64,000 bases of DNA from Bradyrhizobium barranii subsp. apii (lineage in GTDB: Bacteria > Pseudomonadota > Alphaproteobacteria > Rhizobiales > Xanthobacteraceae). Where the stretch lies: NCBI RefSeq assembly GCF_011516635.5, contig NZ_CP096255.1:2850501-2914500 (forward strand), given 5' to 3'. The notes under the pieces are model-generated. The model was not told where the DNA came from, searched no databases, and saw nothing but the letters and a program-made list of their open reading frames with translations. A program made the position numbers and the translations under genes. Of this stretch, positions 44,197 through 53,083 are shown one piece after another (position 1 is the first letter of the stretch; each line of letters begins with the position of its first letter).

Positions 44197-46410
44197 TTAA
44201 GACGACGACTTCAACGAATTCGTATCGATCGGCAGGCTGCGCACACGCTTGCCTGTTGCGGCGAAGATCGCATTGGTCACTGCAGCACTGACAATGGCCG
44301 TCGGAGCTTCACCAACGCCACCCGGAGCCTCCGCGTTCTTAATCAAGTGTGTCTCCACCGCCGGTACCTCGTCGATACGCATCGGCAGATAGCTGTCAAA
44401 ATTGCTCTGCTCGACCCGACCATCCTTGAAGGTGATTGACCCATGGAGCGCGGCGGTGAGACCGAAAAGCGTTCCACCCTGAACCTGTGCTTCGATTGTA
44501 TCTGGATTAACGTACATTCCGCAGTCAATCGCACAGACGATCCGCTTGACTTTGACGGAGCCATCGGCCGCTACTTCGACCTCGGCGACCTGCGACGTGT
44601 AACTTCCGTATGCGAATTGTACTGAAATTCCGCGGCCATGCCGCACGGGAAGGGGTGATGCCCACCCCGCCTTTTCCGCCGCAAGCGATAAAACAGCGAG
44701 TGCTCGCGGATTGTGGCCAAGCAATCCCTTGCGGTAGGTGACGGGATCCTGCTTCGCGGCGTGAGCGAGCTCATCTATGAAGCTTTCGACCACAAAAACA
44801 TTGTGAGTCGGTCCGACGCCGCGCCACCAAGACGTCCGGACACCAGGGGGCTCGACCCGGACAAAGTCGACGTGGATATTGGGCAGAGCATAGGGCGGCT
44901 CGGCCGCCGCTTCGACGGCATCGGGGTCCAATCCGTCCTTGACGTAAGGGGGATAATAGCGAGCCATGACTGAGGAGCCGGCGATCCGATGCGTCCATGC
45001 AACCGGCTTGCCGGCCGCGTCAAGTCCGGCCGACAGCCTATCGAGATAGTACGGCCGATACATATCGTGCTGGATATCTTCCTCGCGGCTCCAGACCACC
45101 TTCACCGGGCCATCGACGTGCTTGGCGATCTTGACGGCCAGCACCGTGCCATCGGCCTCCAGCCTTCGGCCGAAGCCACCGCCAATCAGATGATTGTAAA
45201 TTTTGATTGCGTCCTTTGGCAGGCCGGTGAGTGCGGCCACCAGAGACTGCGTGATCGTAGGCGCCTGCGTCCCGACCCAGATATCGCAGCGATCCTTCCG
45301 CAGGTGGACTGTGCAGTTCATCGGCTCCATCGCCGCATGGGCTAGGAAAGGCACCTGATAGATCGCGTCAACTCGTTGCGCCGCGACAGCAAGGGCCTCC
45401 TCTGCATCACCATCGTTACGGGCAACCGCCCCTGGTTTCTTGGACTCCTCCTCCAACTGCTTGACGATATCGGCGTTGCTGACCTTGCCGTTGGGCCCAT
45501 CGTCCCACGTGATGGCGGCGGCCTCGAGCCCCTTCTTCGCCGCACCCATGTGATCCGCCACCACGGCAACGGCTTCATCGATGTTGACCACCTGCCGGAC
45601 GCCCTTCACCGCCAGCGCGGCTTTCTCGTCCACCTTTTTCGCTTTGCCACCGAGCACGGGCGAAATAGCAACCGCTGCAACCTTCATACCCGGCAGTCGC
45701 GTATCGATGCCGTAGAGCGCGCGCCCATCGACCTTTATCGATGAATCCACGCGCTTGGCACGCGTACCGATCAAGGTGAAATCCTTCGGATCCTTCAATT
45801 TGACGTTTGCCGCCGGCGGCACGGGCAATTTCGCCGCGGCCGTCGCAAGTTCGCCGTAGCTTAGATGCTTTGCGCCTGACGCATCGAAGACGATGCCGTC
45901 CTTGGCGCGGCAAGTCGCCGGATCGACATTCCAGCGCTTTGCGGCTGCCCCGATCAGCAGACTGCGACCTACTGCGCCTGCCTGACGCAGCGGTGTCCAG
46001 AACGCTCGGACAGAGGCGGAACCACCTGTATTTTGAATGCCTATGATCGAGTTGACGTAAAGCGCGTGATTTGGCGGCGCATGCTGAACCTGAATTTGGT
46101 CAAGCGTCACCTCCAGTTCTTCAGCGAGAAGCATCGAGAGCGACGTGTAGACCCCCTGTCCCATCTCGACCATCGGCATGACCAGCGTCACGGCGCCCGT
46201 TGGATTGATCCGTATAAATCCATTCGGCGCGAAAGTACCCGTGACCTCGTTTTCGACCACCTGCACCTGCGAAGTGGACGCCGCGAAGACGGAGCTCGTG
46301 CTGGCGCCGGTCAGCGAAAAGCCGAGCAGCAAACCTGTGCCCTGAAGGAAGGCGCGCCGTGACACGCCTGTTTCTTCGGCGACCTGCTCCCTCAAAATTG
46401 GTCCATTCAT
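44197..46410 (-). CDS. iorB: Isoquinoline 1-oxidoreductase-type molybdopterin subunit
   Basis: 737-residue large subunit of an xanthine-oxidase-family molybdenum hydroxylase. The N-terminus carries a Tat-like signal (SRRAFLQGTGLLLGFSLTG, with the twin Arg at residues 18-19), so the enzyme is probably exported. Landmarks of the molybdopterin domain include NPTGAVTLVMPMVEMGQGVY, LIGGGFGRRLEADG, GVRTSWWRGVGPTHNVF and EAPGGVGEAPTAIVSAAVTNAIF near the end with the catalytic Glu in GVGEAP. It lies 4 bases after the small Fe-S subunit gene. The substrate is predicted to be a nitrogen heterocycle or aldehyde; specificity cannot be read. ATG 46410 was chosen for MNGPILREQV. Confidence 0.92.
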   Translation of the reverse strand: MNGPILREQVAEETGVSRRAFLQGTGLLLGFSLTGASTSSVFAASTSQVQVVENEVTGTFAPNGFIRINPTGAVTLVMPMVEMGQGVYTSLSMLLAEELEVTLDQIQVQHAPPNHALYVNSIIGIQNTGGSASVRAFWTPLRQAGAVGRSLLIGAAAKRWNVDPATCRAKDGIVFDASGAKHLSYGELATAAAKLPVPPAANVKLKDPKDFTLIGTRAKRVDSSIKVDGRALYGIDTRLPGMKVAAVAISPVLGGKAKKVDEKAALAVKGVRQVVNIDEAVAVVADHMGAAKKGLEAAAITWDDGPNGKVSNADIVKQLEEESKKPGAVARNDGDAEEALAVAAQRVDAIYQVPFLAHAAMEPMNCTVHLRKDRCDIWVGTQAPTITQSLVAALTGLPKDAIKIYNHLIGGGFGRRLEADGTVLAVKIAKHVDGPVKVVWSREEDIQHDMYRPYYLDRLSAGLDAAGKPVAWTHRIAGSSVMARYYPPYVKDGLDPDAVEAAAEPPYALPNIHVDFVRVEPPGVRTSWWRGVGPTHNVFVVESFIDELAHAAKQDPVTYRKGLLGHNPRALAVLSLAAEKAGWASPLPVRHGRGISVQFAYGSYTSQVAEVEVAADGSVKVKRIVCAIDCGMYVNPDTIEAQVQGGTLFGLTAALHGSITFKDGRVEQSNFDSYLPMRIDEVPAVETHLIKNAEAPGGVGEAPTAIVSAAVTNAIFAATGKRVRSLPIDTNSLKSSS

Positions 46411-46414
46411 GATC

Positions 46415-46870
46415 TCAAACTCCAGCAGCCAGCCTGATCGCGGCGCGGATGCGCTGATAGGTGCCGCATCGGCAGACATTCCCCGACATGGCGGCGTTGA
46501 TGTCGCCATCCGTCGGCTTCGGCATGTCTTTCAGGAGCGCCGCCGCCGACATGATCTGGCCGGATTGGCAGTAACCGCACTGCACCACCTCGAGTTCCAA
46601 CCACGCCTTCTGCAAGGCTGCGCCCTGCGGCGTCTGGCCGATCGCCTCGATCGTGGTGACCGCGCTGTCCCCAATGCTGTCGATCGTTGTCTGACAGGAG
46701 CGGACCGCCTGGCCGTCGACATGCACAGTGCAGGCGCCGCACAGCGCCTGGCCGCAGCCGAACTTGGTTCCGGTCAGGCCGAGTACATCGCGCAGCACCC
46801 ACAGCAATGGAACGTCACCGTCGACATCGACCTCATGGGGTGTACCGTTGATTTTCAACGTGAATGCCAT
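46415..46870 (-). CDS. iorA: Isoquinoline 1-oxidoreductase-type [2Fe-2S] subunit
   Basis: 151-residue small subunit with two [2Fe-2S] clusters, the electron partner of the molybdopterin subunit. The plant-type ferredoxin cluster ligands are in [16 protein letters not shown] and the following SCQTTI; the second cluster in [15 protein letters not shown] and [15 protein letters not shown]. Start at ATG 46870 ([16 protein letters not shown]) with GGAGGCACG upstream. Its stop is 4 bases before iorB's start; the two genes form an operon. Repeat B copy 2 stands about 215 bases upstream in the same orientation. Confidence 0.92.
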   Translation of the reverse strand: MAFTLKINGTPHEVDVDGDVPLLWVLRDVLGLTGTKFGCGQALCGACTVHVDGQAVRSCQTTIDSIGDSAVTTIEAIGQTPQGAALQKAWLELEVVQCGYCQSGQIMSAAALLKDMPKPTDGDINAAMSGNVCRCGTYQRIRAAIRLAAGV

Positions 46871-47030
46871 GCGTGCCTCCTGAGCGCGTTGGGAGTGAGG
46901 AGTGAGTGGACGGGCACCCACGCATTGTTAGTCCTCGACAGGATCAAGTCGCCCGATGCGGCCTATTCCGGCAGATGCGACGGATTGAGGTTGCGCGGGG
47001 CGTTACTCGATGCATCTCGCGATAGCGACG

Positions 47031-47103
47031 CCCATTGATCGCAGCGCGGGACGAAATCTTCCAATAGCCGGCATGTATGGTTTCCATAGCAGCGGGGAAT
47101 ACT
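47031..47103 (-). repeat. Intergenic repeat B, copy 2
   Basis: On the reverse strand reads TATTCCCCGCTGC, TATGGAAACCATACATGCC, GGCTATTGG, CGCGCTGCGATCAATGGG. It nearly matches 6011-6081 over about 70 bases. Upstream of iorA, same orientation. The remainder of the 46871-47377 gap contains no gene that I can defend. Confidence 0.75.
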
Positions 47104-47377
47104 GCTGCGATGGTGCTGTCCGCCAAAGGCATCGCACTGCGCGGCGAGCGGGCGCGGGCTCATTCAGGTTCGACAATTGCTTCCAAGAGCGAAACTGACG
47201 CGCGCATTTGGCGCATTGATCGGCGGCTCGAGCGTTCTGAACGAGCTCGCGCATGCGTACCAACGCGAAGGGCTAATAAAGAGGAAGTGAGTAAGCGTCG
47301 ATAATGATTGATTTGTACCGATCCGCCGAAACAAGGCAGATGGTCGAATGACAGGTAAGTCCACGAACAGGTCGATG

Positions 47378-48001
47378 ATGTCAGACATCTTGAAGAAAAT
47401 CGAAGCCTATAAGCGCGAGGAGATTGCCGCCTCCAAGCGTGCTCATTCCTTCGCGAGCATCGATGCACGCGCCAAGGCGGCGGCGCCACCGCGCGGCTTC
47501 GTCCGCGCGATCAAGGAAAAGCATGGCGGCGGTGACTATGCGCTGATTGCTGAGATCAAGAAGGCTTCGCCATCGAAGGGCCTCATCCGCGCCGATTTCG
47601 ATCCGCCGGCCCTGGCAAAGGCTTACGAGGCCGGGGGCGCGGCCTGCCTCTCGGTGCTGACCGATACTCCGTCGTTCCAGGGGCATCTCGACTTCATGGT
47701 TGCGGCACGCGCGGCGACCAATCTGCCGGTGCTGCGCAAGGATTTCATGTTCGACACCTATCAGGTCGTCGAAGCCCGCGCTCACGGCGCCGACTGCATC
47801 CTGATCATCATGGCCGCTCTCGATGACGCTGCCGCCAAAGATATTGAGGACGCCGCCATCGCGCTTCAGATGGATGTGCTGGTCGAGATCCACGACCGAG
47901 CCGATCTCGAGCGGGCGCTGAAACTCCGCTCGCCGATGGTCGGCGTCAACAATCGCAATCTCCGTACCTTCGAGACCACGCTCGCGACCAGCGAGGCGCT
48001 A
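47378..48001 (+). pseudogene. trpC: Indole-3-glycerol phosphate synthase, N-terminal part (split by IS)
   Basis: First three quarters of TrpC, the enzyme that closes the indole ring in tryptophan synthesis. Start at ATG 47378 ([16 protein letters not shown]). The beta-alpha barrel landmarks are all present: [20 protein letters not shown] (catalytic Lys and phosphate site), [31 protein letters not shown] and [16 protein letters not shown]. The sequence is cut after SEALA by the IS630-family element at 48002. The usual trp neighbours (trpD, moaC) are absent on both sides, so this copy is displaced. If it is the only trpC, the cell would need tryptophan; a second copy elsewhere is likely. Confidence 0.9.
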
Positions 48002-49053
48002 GAGCGTTTTCCGATCACGTTGCGTCGTAACCAGCCGCGACGAGATAATTTTGACATTCCTCGGGTGAGAAGCGTTTGAGAGCGTTGGCGATTGCTTGCC
48101 AGAGATCGGGCATGGTGCGGGCTGCGGCGGCCCGCAACAGCGCTTTCAGTTTGGAGAAGGCCATTTCAATCGGGTTGAAGTCTGGACTGTAGGGCGGAAG
48201 ATAGAGCAGGCTAGCTCCGACCGCCTGGATGGCCTCTCGAACGCCATGGACCTTGTGAGCGGGCAAGTTGTCCATGATAACGGTATCGCCCGGCCGCAGC
48301 GATGGGGCGAGCAATTGCTCGACGTAGGCCAGGAAAGCGTCGCCATCCATTGGACCGTCCAGAACAAGCGGCGCGATCAGACCGTCGGAGCGCAATCCAG
48401 CGGTGAACGTCGTCGTCTTCCAATGTCCGTGTGGGATAGCTGCACGACATCGCTCGCCGCGTGGCGAGCGCCCGTAACGCCGCGCCATTTTGGTGTTGGC
48501 GCTGGTTTCGTCGATGAAGACGAGACGCTCAGGGTCAAGGTCGATTTGCCCTTCGAACCACTCCTCACGTGCGGCATTTATATCGCCGCGCCGTTGCTCG
48601 GCGGCGTGCGCTGTCTTTTTTTAAGTGTGATCTTTCTGCGCTGGAAAAAACGCCAGAGCGACGCGATGCCAGTCGATATTCCATGACGTTTCAACAGTTC
48701 TCGCAACTCGGCAAGCGTGATATCCGGCCTCGCTGTCACCGCCTCCAGAATCAATTGCGAATGCGCTTCGATGCGCTGCGATTTGCGGTCACCGCCCTGG
48801 CGTTTAGGAACGATGTCGCCAACTTTCTTGAGGCGAGCGCGCCAGCGGATCGCACTGGCCGCGCTGACACCAAAGCGCTCAGCAGCCTGTCGACAGGACA
48901 TGCCACCGTCAATCGCGGCTACCACCCTTTGGCGAAGATCAACCGAAAGCGCCCTGGCCATACATGCTGGCCTCCCTCGCCAGCATGCAGCTTGAATCTG
49001 ACTCGCGCCGTTTTGGGAATCCCCACCCGATTCTTTCCGGTCGGAAAATGCTC
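48002..49053 (-). mobile_element. IS630-family insertion sequence, 1052 bp, inside trpC
   Basis: The left end reads GAGCGTTTTCCGATC and the right end (complement) GAGCATTTTCCGACC, a clear inverted repeat. Target duplication is TA (48000-48001 and 49054-49055), the hallmark of IS630/Tc1-type elements. Removing the element gives GAGGCGCTAGCGCCGCTTATC, which keeps trpC in frame ([10 protein letters not shown]). Confidence 0.92.
48015..48961 (-). CDS. IS630-family transposase in two frames (probable -1 frameshift)
   Basis: Frame 1 (48961 to 48578) begins [20 protein letters not shown] and contains paired helix-turn-helix segments ([20 protein letters not shown] and [16 protein letters not shown]), ending [15 protein letters not shown]. 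Frame 2 (to 48015) carries the DDE core: [36 protein letters not shown] and [20 protein letters not shown], with D, D and E of the family. The two are joined at the A-run AAAAAAAG (about 48615-48622) by a -1 shift, which restores [13 protein letters not shown]. Such shifts are usual in this family, so the element may be active. Confidence 0.88.
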
Positions 49054-49055
49054 TA

Positions 49056-49270
49056 GCGCCGCTTATCCCGGAGGAGCGGCTGATGGTCGGGGAAAGCGGC
49101 ATCTTCACGCCGGACGATCTGACCAGGCTCGAGCGTGTGGGAATGTCGACCTTTCTGGTCGGCGAGAGCCTGATGCGCCAGCCCGATGTGACGGCGGCAA
49201 CCCGCGCGCTGCTGGTGCGGGACACGCCGGCGACGGCGGCGGGAATACGTTCCAGCCGAGTCGCACCATC
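49056..49270 (+). pseudogene. trpC: Indole-3-glycerol phosphate synthase, C-terminal part
   Basis: Continues TrpC after the IS630 element: [20 protein letters not shown], then [20 protein letters not shown] and [16 protein letters not shown]. The VGESGI and FLVGESLM motifs form the substrate phosphate pocket. The last residues ([11 protein letters not shown]) do not fit the usual ending, so the 3' end of this displaced copy appears to have been replaced at about 49240 by unrelated DNA. No moaC gene follows, as it normally would in this group of bacteria. Confidence 0.85.
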
Positions 49271-49825
49271 CTCTCAATAGGCGACTGCATCTGGGGGGCT
49301 GCTGTGGGTCCCCGACTTGAGCCTAACGTTCGACGAGCTGCCGGGTTCAGGCGGACGATCGGAGGGAATATCGCAGATTTGCGTCGTGTGTGGAAAGGCG
49401 GTAGCGGTCTCCTGACTCGAACCCCGACGCTAGTCGTTGACGCACCTGCGTTAAGACGGGTTACGCAGGGGCCGTTGTCGTTAGTAGTGCGACGAATATG
49501 AGGGGCAGGTGGAGGCGCGAAGGCGGCTAATGACTCCATGCCTTCATAGTGCCGCGAAGCCACAGCGCCGAGACTTGCCCGGTTAGCTGACCACCGATTG
49601 ACCACCGAACCGCCCTGAACAAACAGCGATAAAGGTGGTCAACCAGGAGCGAAGTTCACTGTTTTTGTTGAACTTTTCGGTTGCTACTTACGTTCGGGAC
49701 GCAAGGGGCGCGCGTGCTGGGCGCGCGATCAAGCGATTTACATTTCGGCCATAACGTATTGATTTTGCTAGTGCTGTTTTGGTTGCCTTTTACAGCTAAG
49801 TGCCTGAAATCTCTTTTAGAGAATG
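49271..49825. other. Gap between trpC remnant and tRNA remnant
   Basis: About 555 bases with no gene I can defend. Base composition becomes more A+T-rich after about 49640 (AATTTCACTGTTTTTGTTG-like stretch and the following 150 bases), unlike the rest of the window, which fits the end of a horizontally acquired element next to an attachment site. A short inverted pair GGTGGTCAAC and GTTGACCACC-like words around 49560-49645 was noted but not exact. Confidence 0.4.
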
Positions 49826-49845
49826 AGACTCTTAATCAGCGGGTC
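49826..49845 (+). other. tRNA-Lys(CTT)-like half, left of IS256
   Basis: GAGACTCTTAATCAGCGGGTC contains an anticodon loop CTCTTAA (anticodon CTT, lysine) and the 3' anticodon stem and variable region TCAGCGGGTC. The 5' half of a tRNA (acceptor GGGCGC-) is not found upstream and the 5' anticodon stem does not pair, so this is not a working tRNA gene. It continues at 51275 after the IS256 element. Confidence 0.6.
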
Positions 49846-51274
49846 GGGGATGTCCCGGGTTCTGTTGAATTTCTGAAGAGGTCGGCGTTGCCCACCTTGA
49901 GCCGGTAGGCTCGGGGTGCTGATTCCACAAAGGAGAGCAACGCCATGACGAGAGATATCACACCGGCTGGTTGGCCGGCGACCGGGGCTGTGGAGAAATC
50001 ATTTGCGGAAGTGCGAGCGAGCTTCGATCGGTTCTGCCTTGCGGCAGGAATCGAGGCGCTCGGCACGATGATGGAGGCGGATGTGACAGCGGCCTGCGGG
50101 CCGCGCCACGGTCGTGATGCGGCGCGGCGGGCGCACCGTTGGGGCCGAACGCGGGGGCGGATCGGTTTCCACGGCGGCAAGATCGAGGTCGATCGCCCGC
50201 GGGTCCGGGGCATGGACGGCCGCGAGGTCACGATCCCGAGCTGGGAAACGGCGGCGCAGGAGGACTGGCTCGGTCGCTGGGCGATGAACCTGATGCTGAT
50301 CAATGTGTCGACGCGCCGGTTCGGCCGCGCCGTCCGGCTGCCCGAGGGTGACGTGCCGGCACCGCCCGGATCGGGGATTTCGAAGTCGGCGGCCTCGCGG
50401 AGGTTCGTGGCTCTGTCGGCGGCGCGGCTGGCCGACTTCATGGCTGCCGATCTGTCCGCGCTCGACCTTCTGGTGGTCCAAATCGACGGGCTGCATCTCG
50501 ACGACGATCTCGTGCTGGTGGCCGCGATCGGGGTTGACGGCGAAGGCAACAAGCATCCGCTGGCGCTGGTGGAAGGGGCGACCGAGAATGCAGCAACGGT
50601 TCAGGCCCTGCTGGACAACCTGGTCTCGCGCGGGCTCGACCCGACGGTGCCAAGACTGTTCATCGCCGACGGCGCGAAGGCGTTGTCGAAGGCGATCCGC
50701 CGCACCTTCGGTTCGGCCGCTGCGATCCAGCGCTGCCAGATCCACAAGGCGCGCAACATCATGGAACGCCTGCCGAAAGAGCATCATGCGGCCACCCGCC
50801 GGGTGCTGCGCCAGGCCTGGGAGCTCGATGACGCCGACAAGGCTGAAAAATTGATCCGCAATCTCGCGCGTCGACTCGACCAGCAATGGCCCGGCGTTGC
50901 GGCCAGTATCCTCGAAGGCCTCGACGAAATCCTGACTGTCGTCCGGTTGAAGTTGCCGAAGGAGCTTCGCCGATCGCTCGCCTGTACCAATATCGCCGAG
51001 AACATGATGGGCACCATTCGCCGCGTCACGCGCAACGTTAAACGCTGGCGGGATGCCGGTATGGCCTTGCGATGGGTCGCGGCCGGTATGATCGAGGCCA
51101 ACAAGGGCTTCCGACGATTGAAGGCGCATAAGCAATTGTCGGTTCTGCGTGCGGCCCTTCAAGCTCACCACGATCGCATGACAATCAAGTCCGTTGCCCA
51201 CGTCACGAGGGCTGCGTAATATTCATTCCGGCAACGTCGACCCGACGTAGTTCAACAGCGATCGGGACATCCCC
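49846..51274 (+). mobile_element. IS256-family insertion sequence, copy 1, 1429 bp
   Basis: Bounded by the 9-base duplication CAGCGGGTC (49837-49845 and 51275-51283). Ends are inverted: left GGGGATGTCCCGGGTTCTG, right (complement) GGGGATGTCCCGATCGCTG. It is inserted in a tRNA-like attachment-site remnant. The copy at 55048-56476 has the same length and, over the transposase, the same sequence. Confidence 0.93.
49945..51219 (+). CDS. IS256-family transposase, copy 1
   Basis: 424-residue mutator-type DDE transposase. N-terminal DNA-binding part, then the core with the Asp in [20 protein letters not shown], the second Asp in [17 protein letters not shown], the [16 protein letters not shown] segment that follows it, and the Glu in [20 protein letters not shown]. 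Start at ATG 49945 with AAGGAGAG upstream. The protein is identical to that of copy 2 at 55147-56421, so one is a recent copy of the other. Confidence 0.95.
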   Translation: MTRDITPAGWPATGAVEKSFAEVRASFDRFCLAAGIEALGTMMEADVTAACGPRHGRDAARRAHRWGRTRGRIGFHGGKIEVDRPRVRGMDGREVTIPSWETAAQEDWLGRWAMNLMLINVSTRRFGRAVRLPEGDVPAPPGSGISKSAASRRFVALSAARLADFMAADLSALDLLVVQIDGLHLDDDLVLVAAIGVDGEGNKHPLALVEGATENAATVQALLDNLVSRGLDPTVPRLFIADGAKALSKAIRRTFGSAAAIQRCQIHKARNIMERLPKEHHAATRRVLRQAWELDDADKAEKLIRNLARRLDQQWPGVAASILEGLDEILTVVRLKLPKELRRSLACTNIAENMMGTIRRVTRNVKRWRDAGMALRWVAAGMIEANKGFRRLKAHKQLSVLRAALQAHHDRMTIKSVAHVTRAA

Positions 51275-51311
51275 CAGCGGGTCCCAGGTTCGAGCCCTGG
51301 TGCGCCCACCA
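51275..51311 (+). other. tRNA 3' end, right of IS256 (attachment-site remnant)
   Basis: CAGCGGGTCCCAGGTTCGAG then CCCTGGTGCGCCCACCA: a T-arm with a perfect stem (CCAGG/CCTGG), the 3' acceptor strand TGCGCCC, discriminator A and encoded CCA. Together with 49826-49845 it makes the 3' half of a tRNA, probably lysine. A tRNA 3' half without its 5' half is typical of the distal attachment site of an island integrated into a tRNA gene. Just after it, AAAGCCCTATTAGCGCAGGG and a T-run (about 51316-51340) resemble a terminator. Confidence 0.65.
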
Positions 51312-51465
51312 TATCGAAAGCCCTATTAGCGCAGGGTTTTTCCATTTCAGGCGACAGAGCAAAGCGCGTATCGTGCGACGCTTTTGGTGGTCGGACATCG
51401 CACCGTGTGTCGACTTGGCGATGTTCGCGAGATGTTCTTGCTGGTTCGCATCACCGTCGCGCTCG

Positions 51466-51855
51466 TCATCTCGCATGGTCGCCAGTATCGTCCATGACTT
51501 GTCGCACGCCCACAAGAGCGTCGCGTTTTGTCGCAGTTGTGACGTTTCGCTGGCCGACGTCGAGGATGTCCCTGGCGAGATAGGCGCACCAAAACGCTGC
51601 CAGCGCCGTGACCATCATGTAGACCGAGACTGGCCAGCTCGCGTCGCCACTCCACTGCACCAGCAGCGTCGAAATCAGTGGCGTAAAGCCGCCGCCGACA
51701 GCGCCGCTGACTTCTTTTGCGAAGACGAGACCAGTGTAGCGGATCCGCGTGTCGAACAGCTCCGAATAGAACACCGCGATGGATCGGGAGATCGATGCGA
51801 CGCCGAAAGACAAGCCGACGATGCCTCTGTTGATTTCCGAATTACGGAATTTCAA
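51466..51855 (-). pseudogene. MFS metabolite:H+ symporter C-terminal remnant
   Basis: C-terminal third of an MHS-type (metabolite:proton symporter) MFS transporter: AVFYSELFDTRIRYTGLVFA, EVSGAVGGGFTPLISTLLVQ, WPVSVYMMVTALAAFWCAYL. The motif YSELFDTRIRYTG is characteristic of this family. The upstream part of the gene is missing at about 51840 and the end (after LARDI) is altered. It lies next to the tRNA-like attachment site on the side that I take to be the flanking chromosome. The gap 51856-52258 that follows shows no gene I can defend. Confidence 0.6.
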
Positions 51856-52258
51856 AGAGGTGGCCCGGGCGGAATATGGAAAGACGTCTTACCTAAACAG
51901 CGGCGGACTGTTCTGCGGCGCAACACCCTCGCCGGGCCGCTCGATTGCTGCCGCCGCCGTCAAGCGGGCGATGACACAGCGTGCAGATTGACGGACGCGT
52001 CTTCATAATCGCGTTTTCGCCGACCCGCATGCTGCTCCCTACCTGCAGCTCCTTGATCTGAATCAGGGAGCATCGCGCCAAATTTGGGATGCTCGGCACA
52101 CGACGGGGATTGGCTGCCTAGAGGATTTCTACGTAGTGGCTTATACTGATTGCGTGGTCGGTGTGTCGCGGCGGTAGGCTAAATTTATCGGAGAGTTGTC
52201 TGCATATGCCAGGAAACTAGCGGTGCGAAAGTTAGCACCGGAGGAAGGCGAGTGTATC

Positions 52259-52996
52259 ATGTCCCTTCAGGAGACACCGGTCAGCCGACATGTTCGGAAT
52301 GCCTCCGGAGGATCGAGGCATGCGCGCAAGGCGAATTCCGAACGGCTCGCTCTGCAGGAAGAAGTTCATCGTCAAATTGCTTCGGAGCTTCACGATTCAA
52401 CGTGCCAGCATCTGGTGGCGGCGAGCCTCATTCTGATGCAAGTAAGGAGTGCGCTAGGCGATCCTCTGAAGGCGACGAGACATTGCGATCAGCTCGACAT
52501 CTCGATCGATCGCGCTATGAAGGAATTGCGGTCTCTCACATATCTGCTTCACCCTCAGGACCTGTTTGAAGGAGGGCTCAGGACGACAATCGAGCAATTC
52601 GCAGAAGGCCTCGCAGCCCGAACGCCGCTGAATATTGAGGTCTCGATATCGTCCGCGGTCGACGGCCTGCCATACGGGGCGCAGCGAGCGTTGCTGAGAA
52701 TTGTTCAGGAGGCCCTGACGAACGTTTACCGCCACGCCAAGGCGACACAGGTCGTCATAACTATCGGGATGAGGGACAGGAAGTTCAAGCTCGAGGTCCG
52801 AGACGACGGACAAGGCATGGTCGCTGCAGATGGCGCATGCCGCTTTCGTCCGTGGGCACCCGGAGCGGGAATCCGTATCATGCGAGCTCGATTGCAAGAG
52901 ATGGGAGGGCAGCTTGAGATATTATCGGCACCCACAACGCTGCGGCGCGGTACCATCCTGCGCGCGACCTTTCCATGCGCTCTTGCGCGCGAGTGA
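52259..52996 (+). CDS. NarX/DegS-type sensor histidine kinase (soluble)
   Basis: 245-residue histidine kinase of the HisKA_3 type. No membrane helix is predicted, so it should be cytosolic and lacks a recognisable input domain. The phospho-acceptor region reads EEVHRQIASELHDSTCQHLV (His of ELHD). The ATPase domain follows: N-box IVQEALTNVYRHAKATQVV, G1 box LEVRDDGQGMVAADG, G2 region APGAGIRIMRARLQEMGGQL. Start at ATG 52259 with GGAGGAAGG upstream. It is paired with the NarL-type regulator 88 bases downstream. Confidence 0.88.
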   Translation: MSLQETPVSRHVRNASGGSRHARKANSERLALQEEVHRQIASELHDSTCQHLVAASLILMQVRSALGDPLKATRHCDQLDISIDRAMKELRSLTYLLHPQDLFEGGLRTTIEQFAEGLAARTPLNIEVSISSAVDGLPYGAQRALLRIVQEALTNVYRHAKATQVVITIGMRDRKFKLEVRDDGQGMVAADGACRFRPWAPGAGIRIMRARLQEMGGQLEILSAPTTLRRGTILRATFPCALARE

Positions 52997-53083
52997 GATG
53001 GCCCGGTTGGAGATGCTGCTCAAACGCAGCGCCCATAGCTCGTCCAGGTTCTCTTGCGACAAGATCATCGAGGCAGCCCTCTC

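Noticed and set aside
49105..49605. Reverse-strand 166-residue frame after trpC
   Set aside because: Half of it is antisense to the TrpC C-terminus and the rest is Pro/Arg-rich without any motif.
49999..51201. 400-residue open frame opposite the IS256 transposase (and its twin at 55201-56403)
   Set aside because: It runs antisense across a clear transposase gene, is rich in Arg, His and Pro, and exists because of high G+C codon use.
51252..51515. Reverse-strand open frame containing WWAHQGSNLGPAG
   Set aside because: This peptide is the known false product of translating a tRNA 3' end (TTCGAGCCC...CCACCA) on the opposite strand; it instead helped identify the tRNA remnant.
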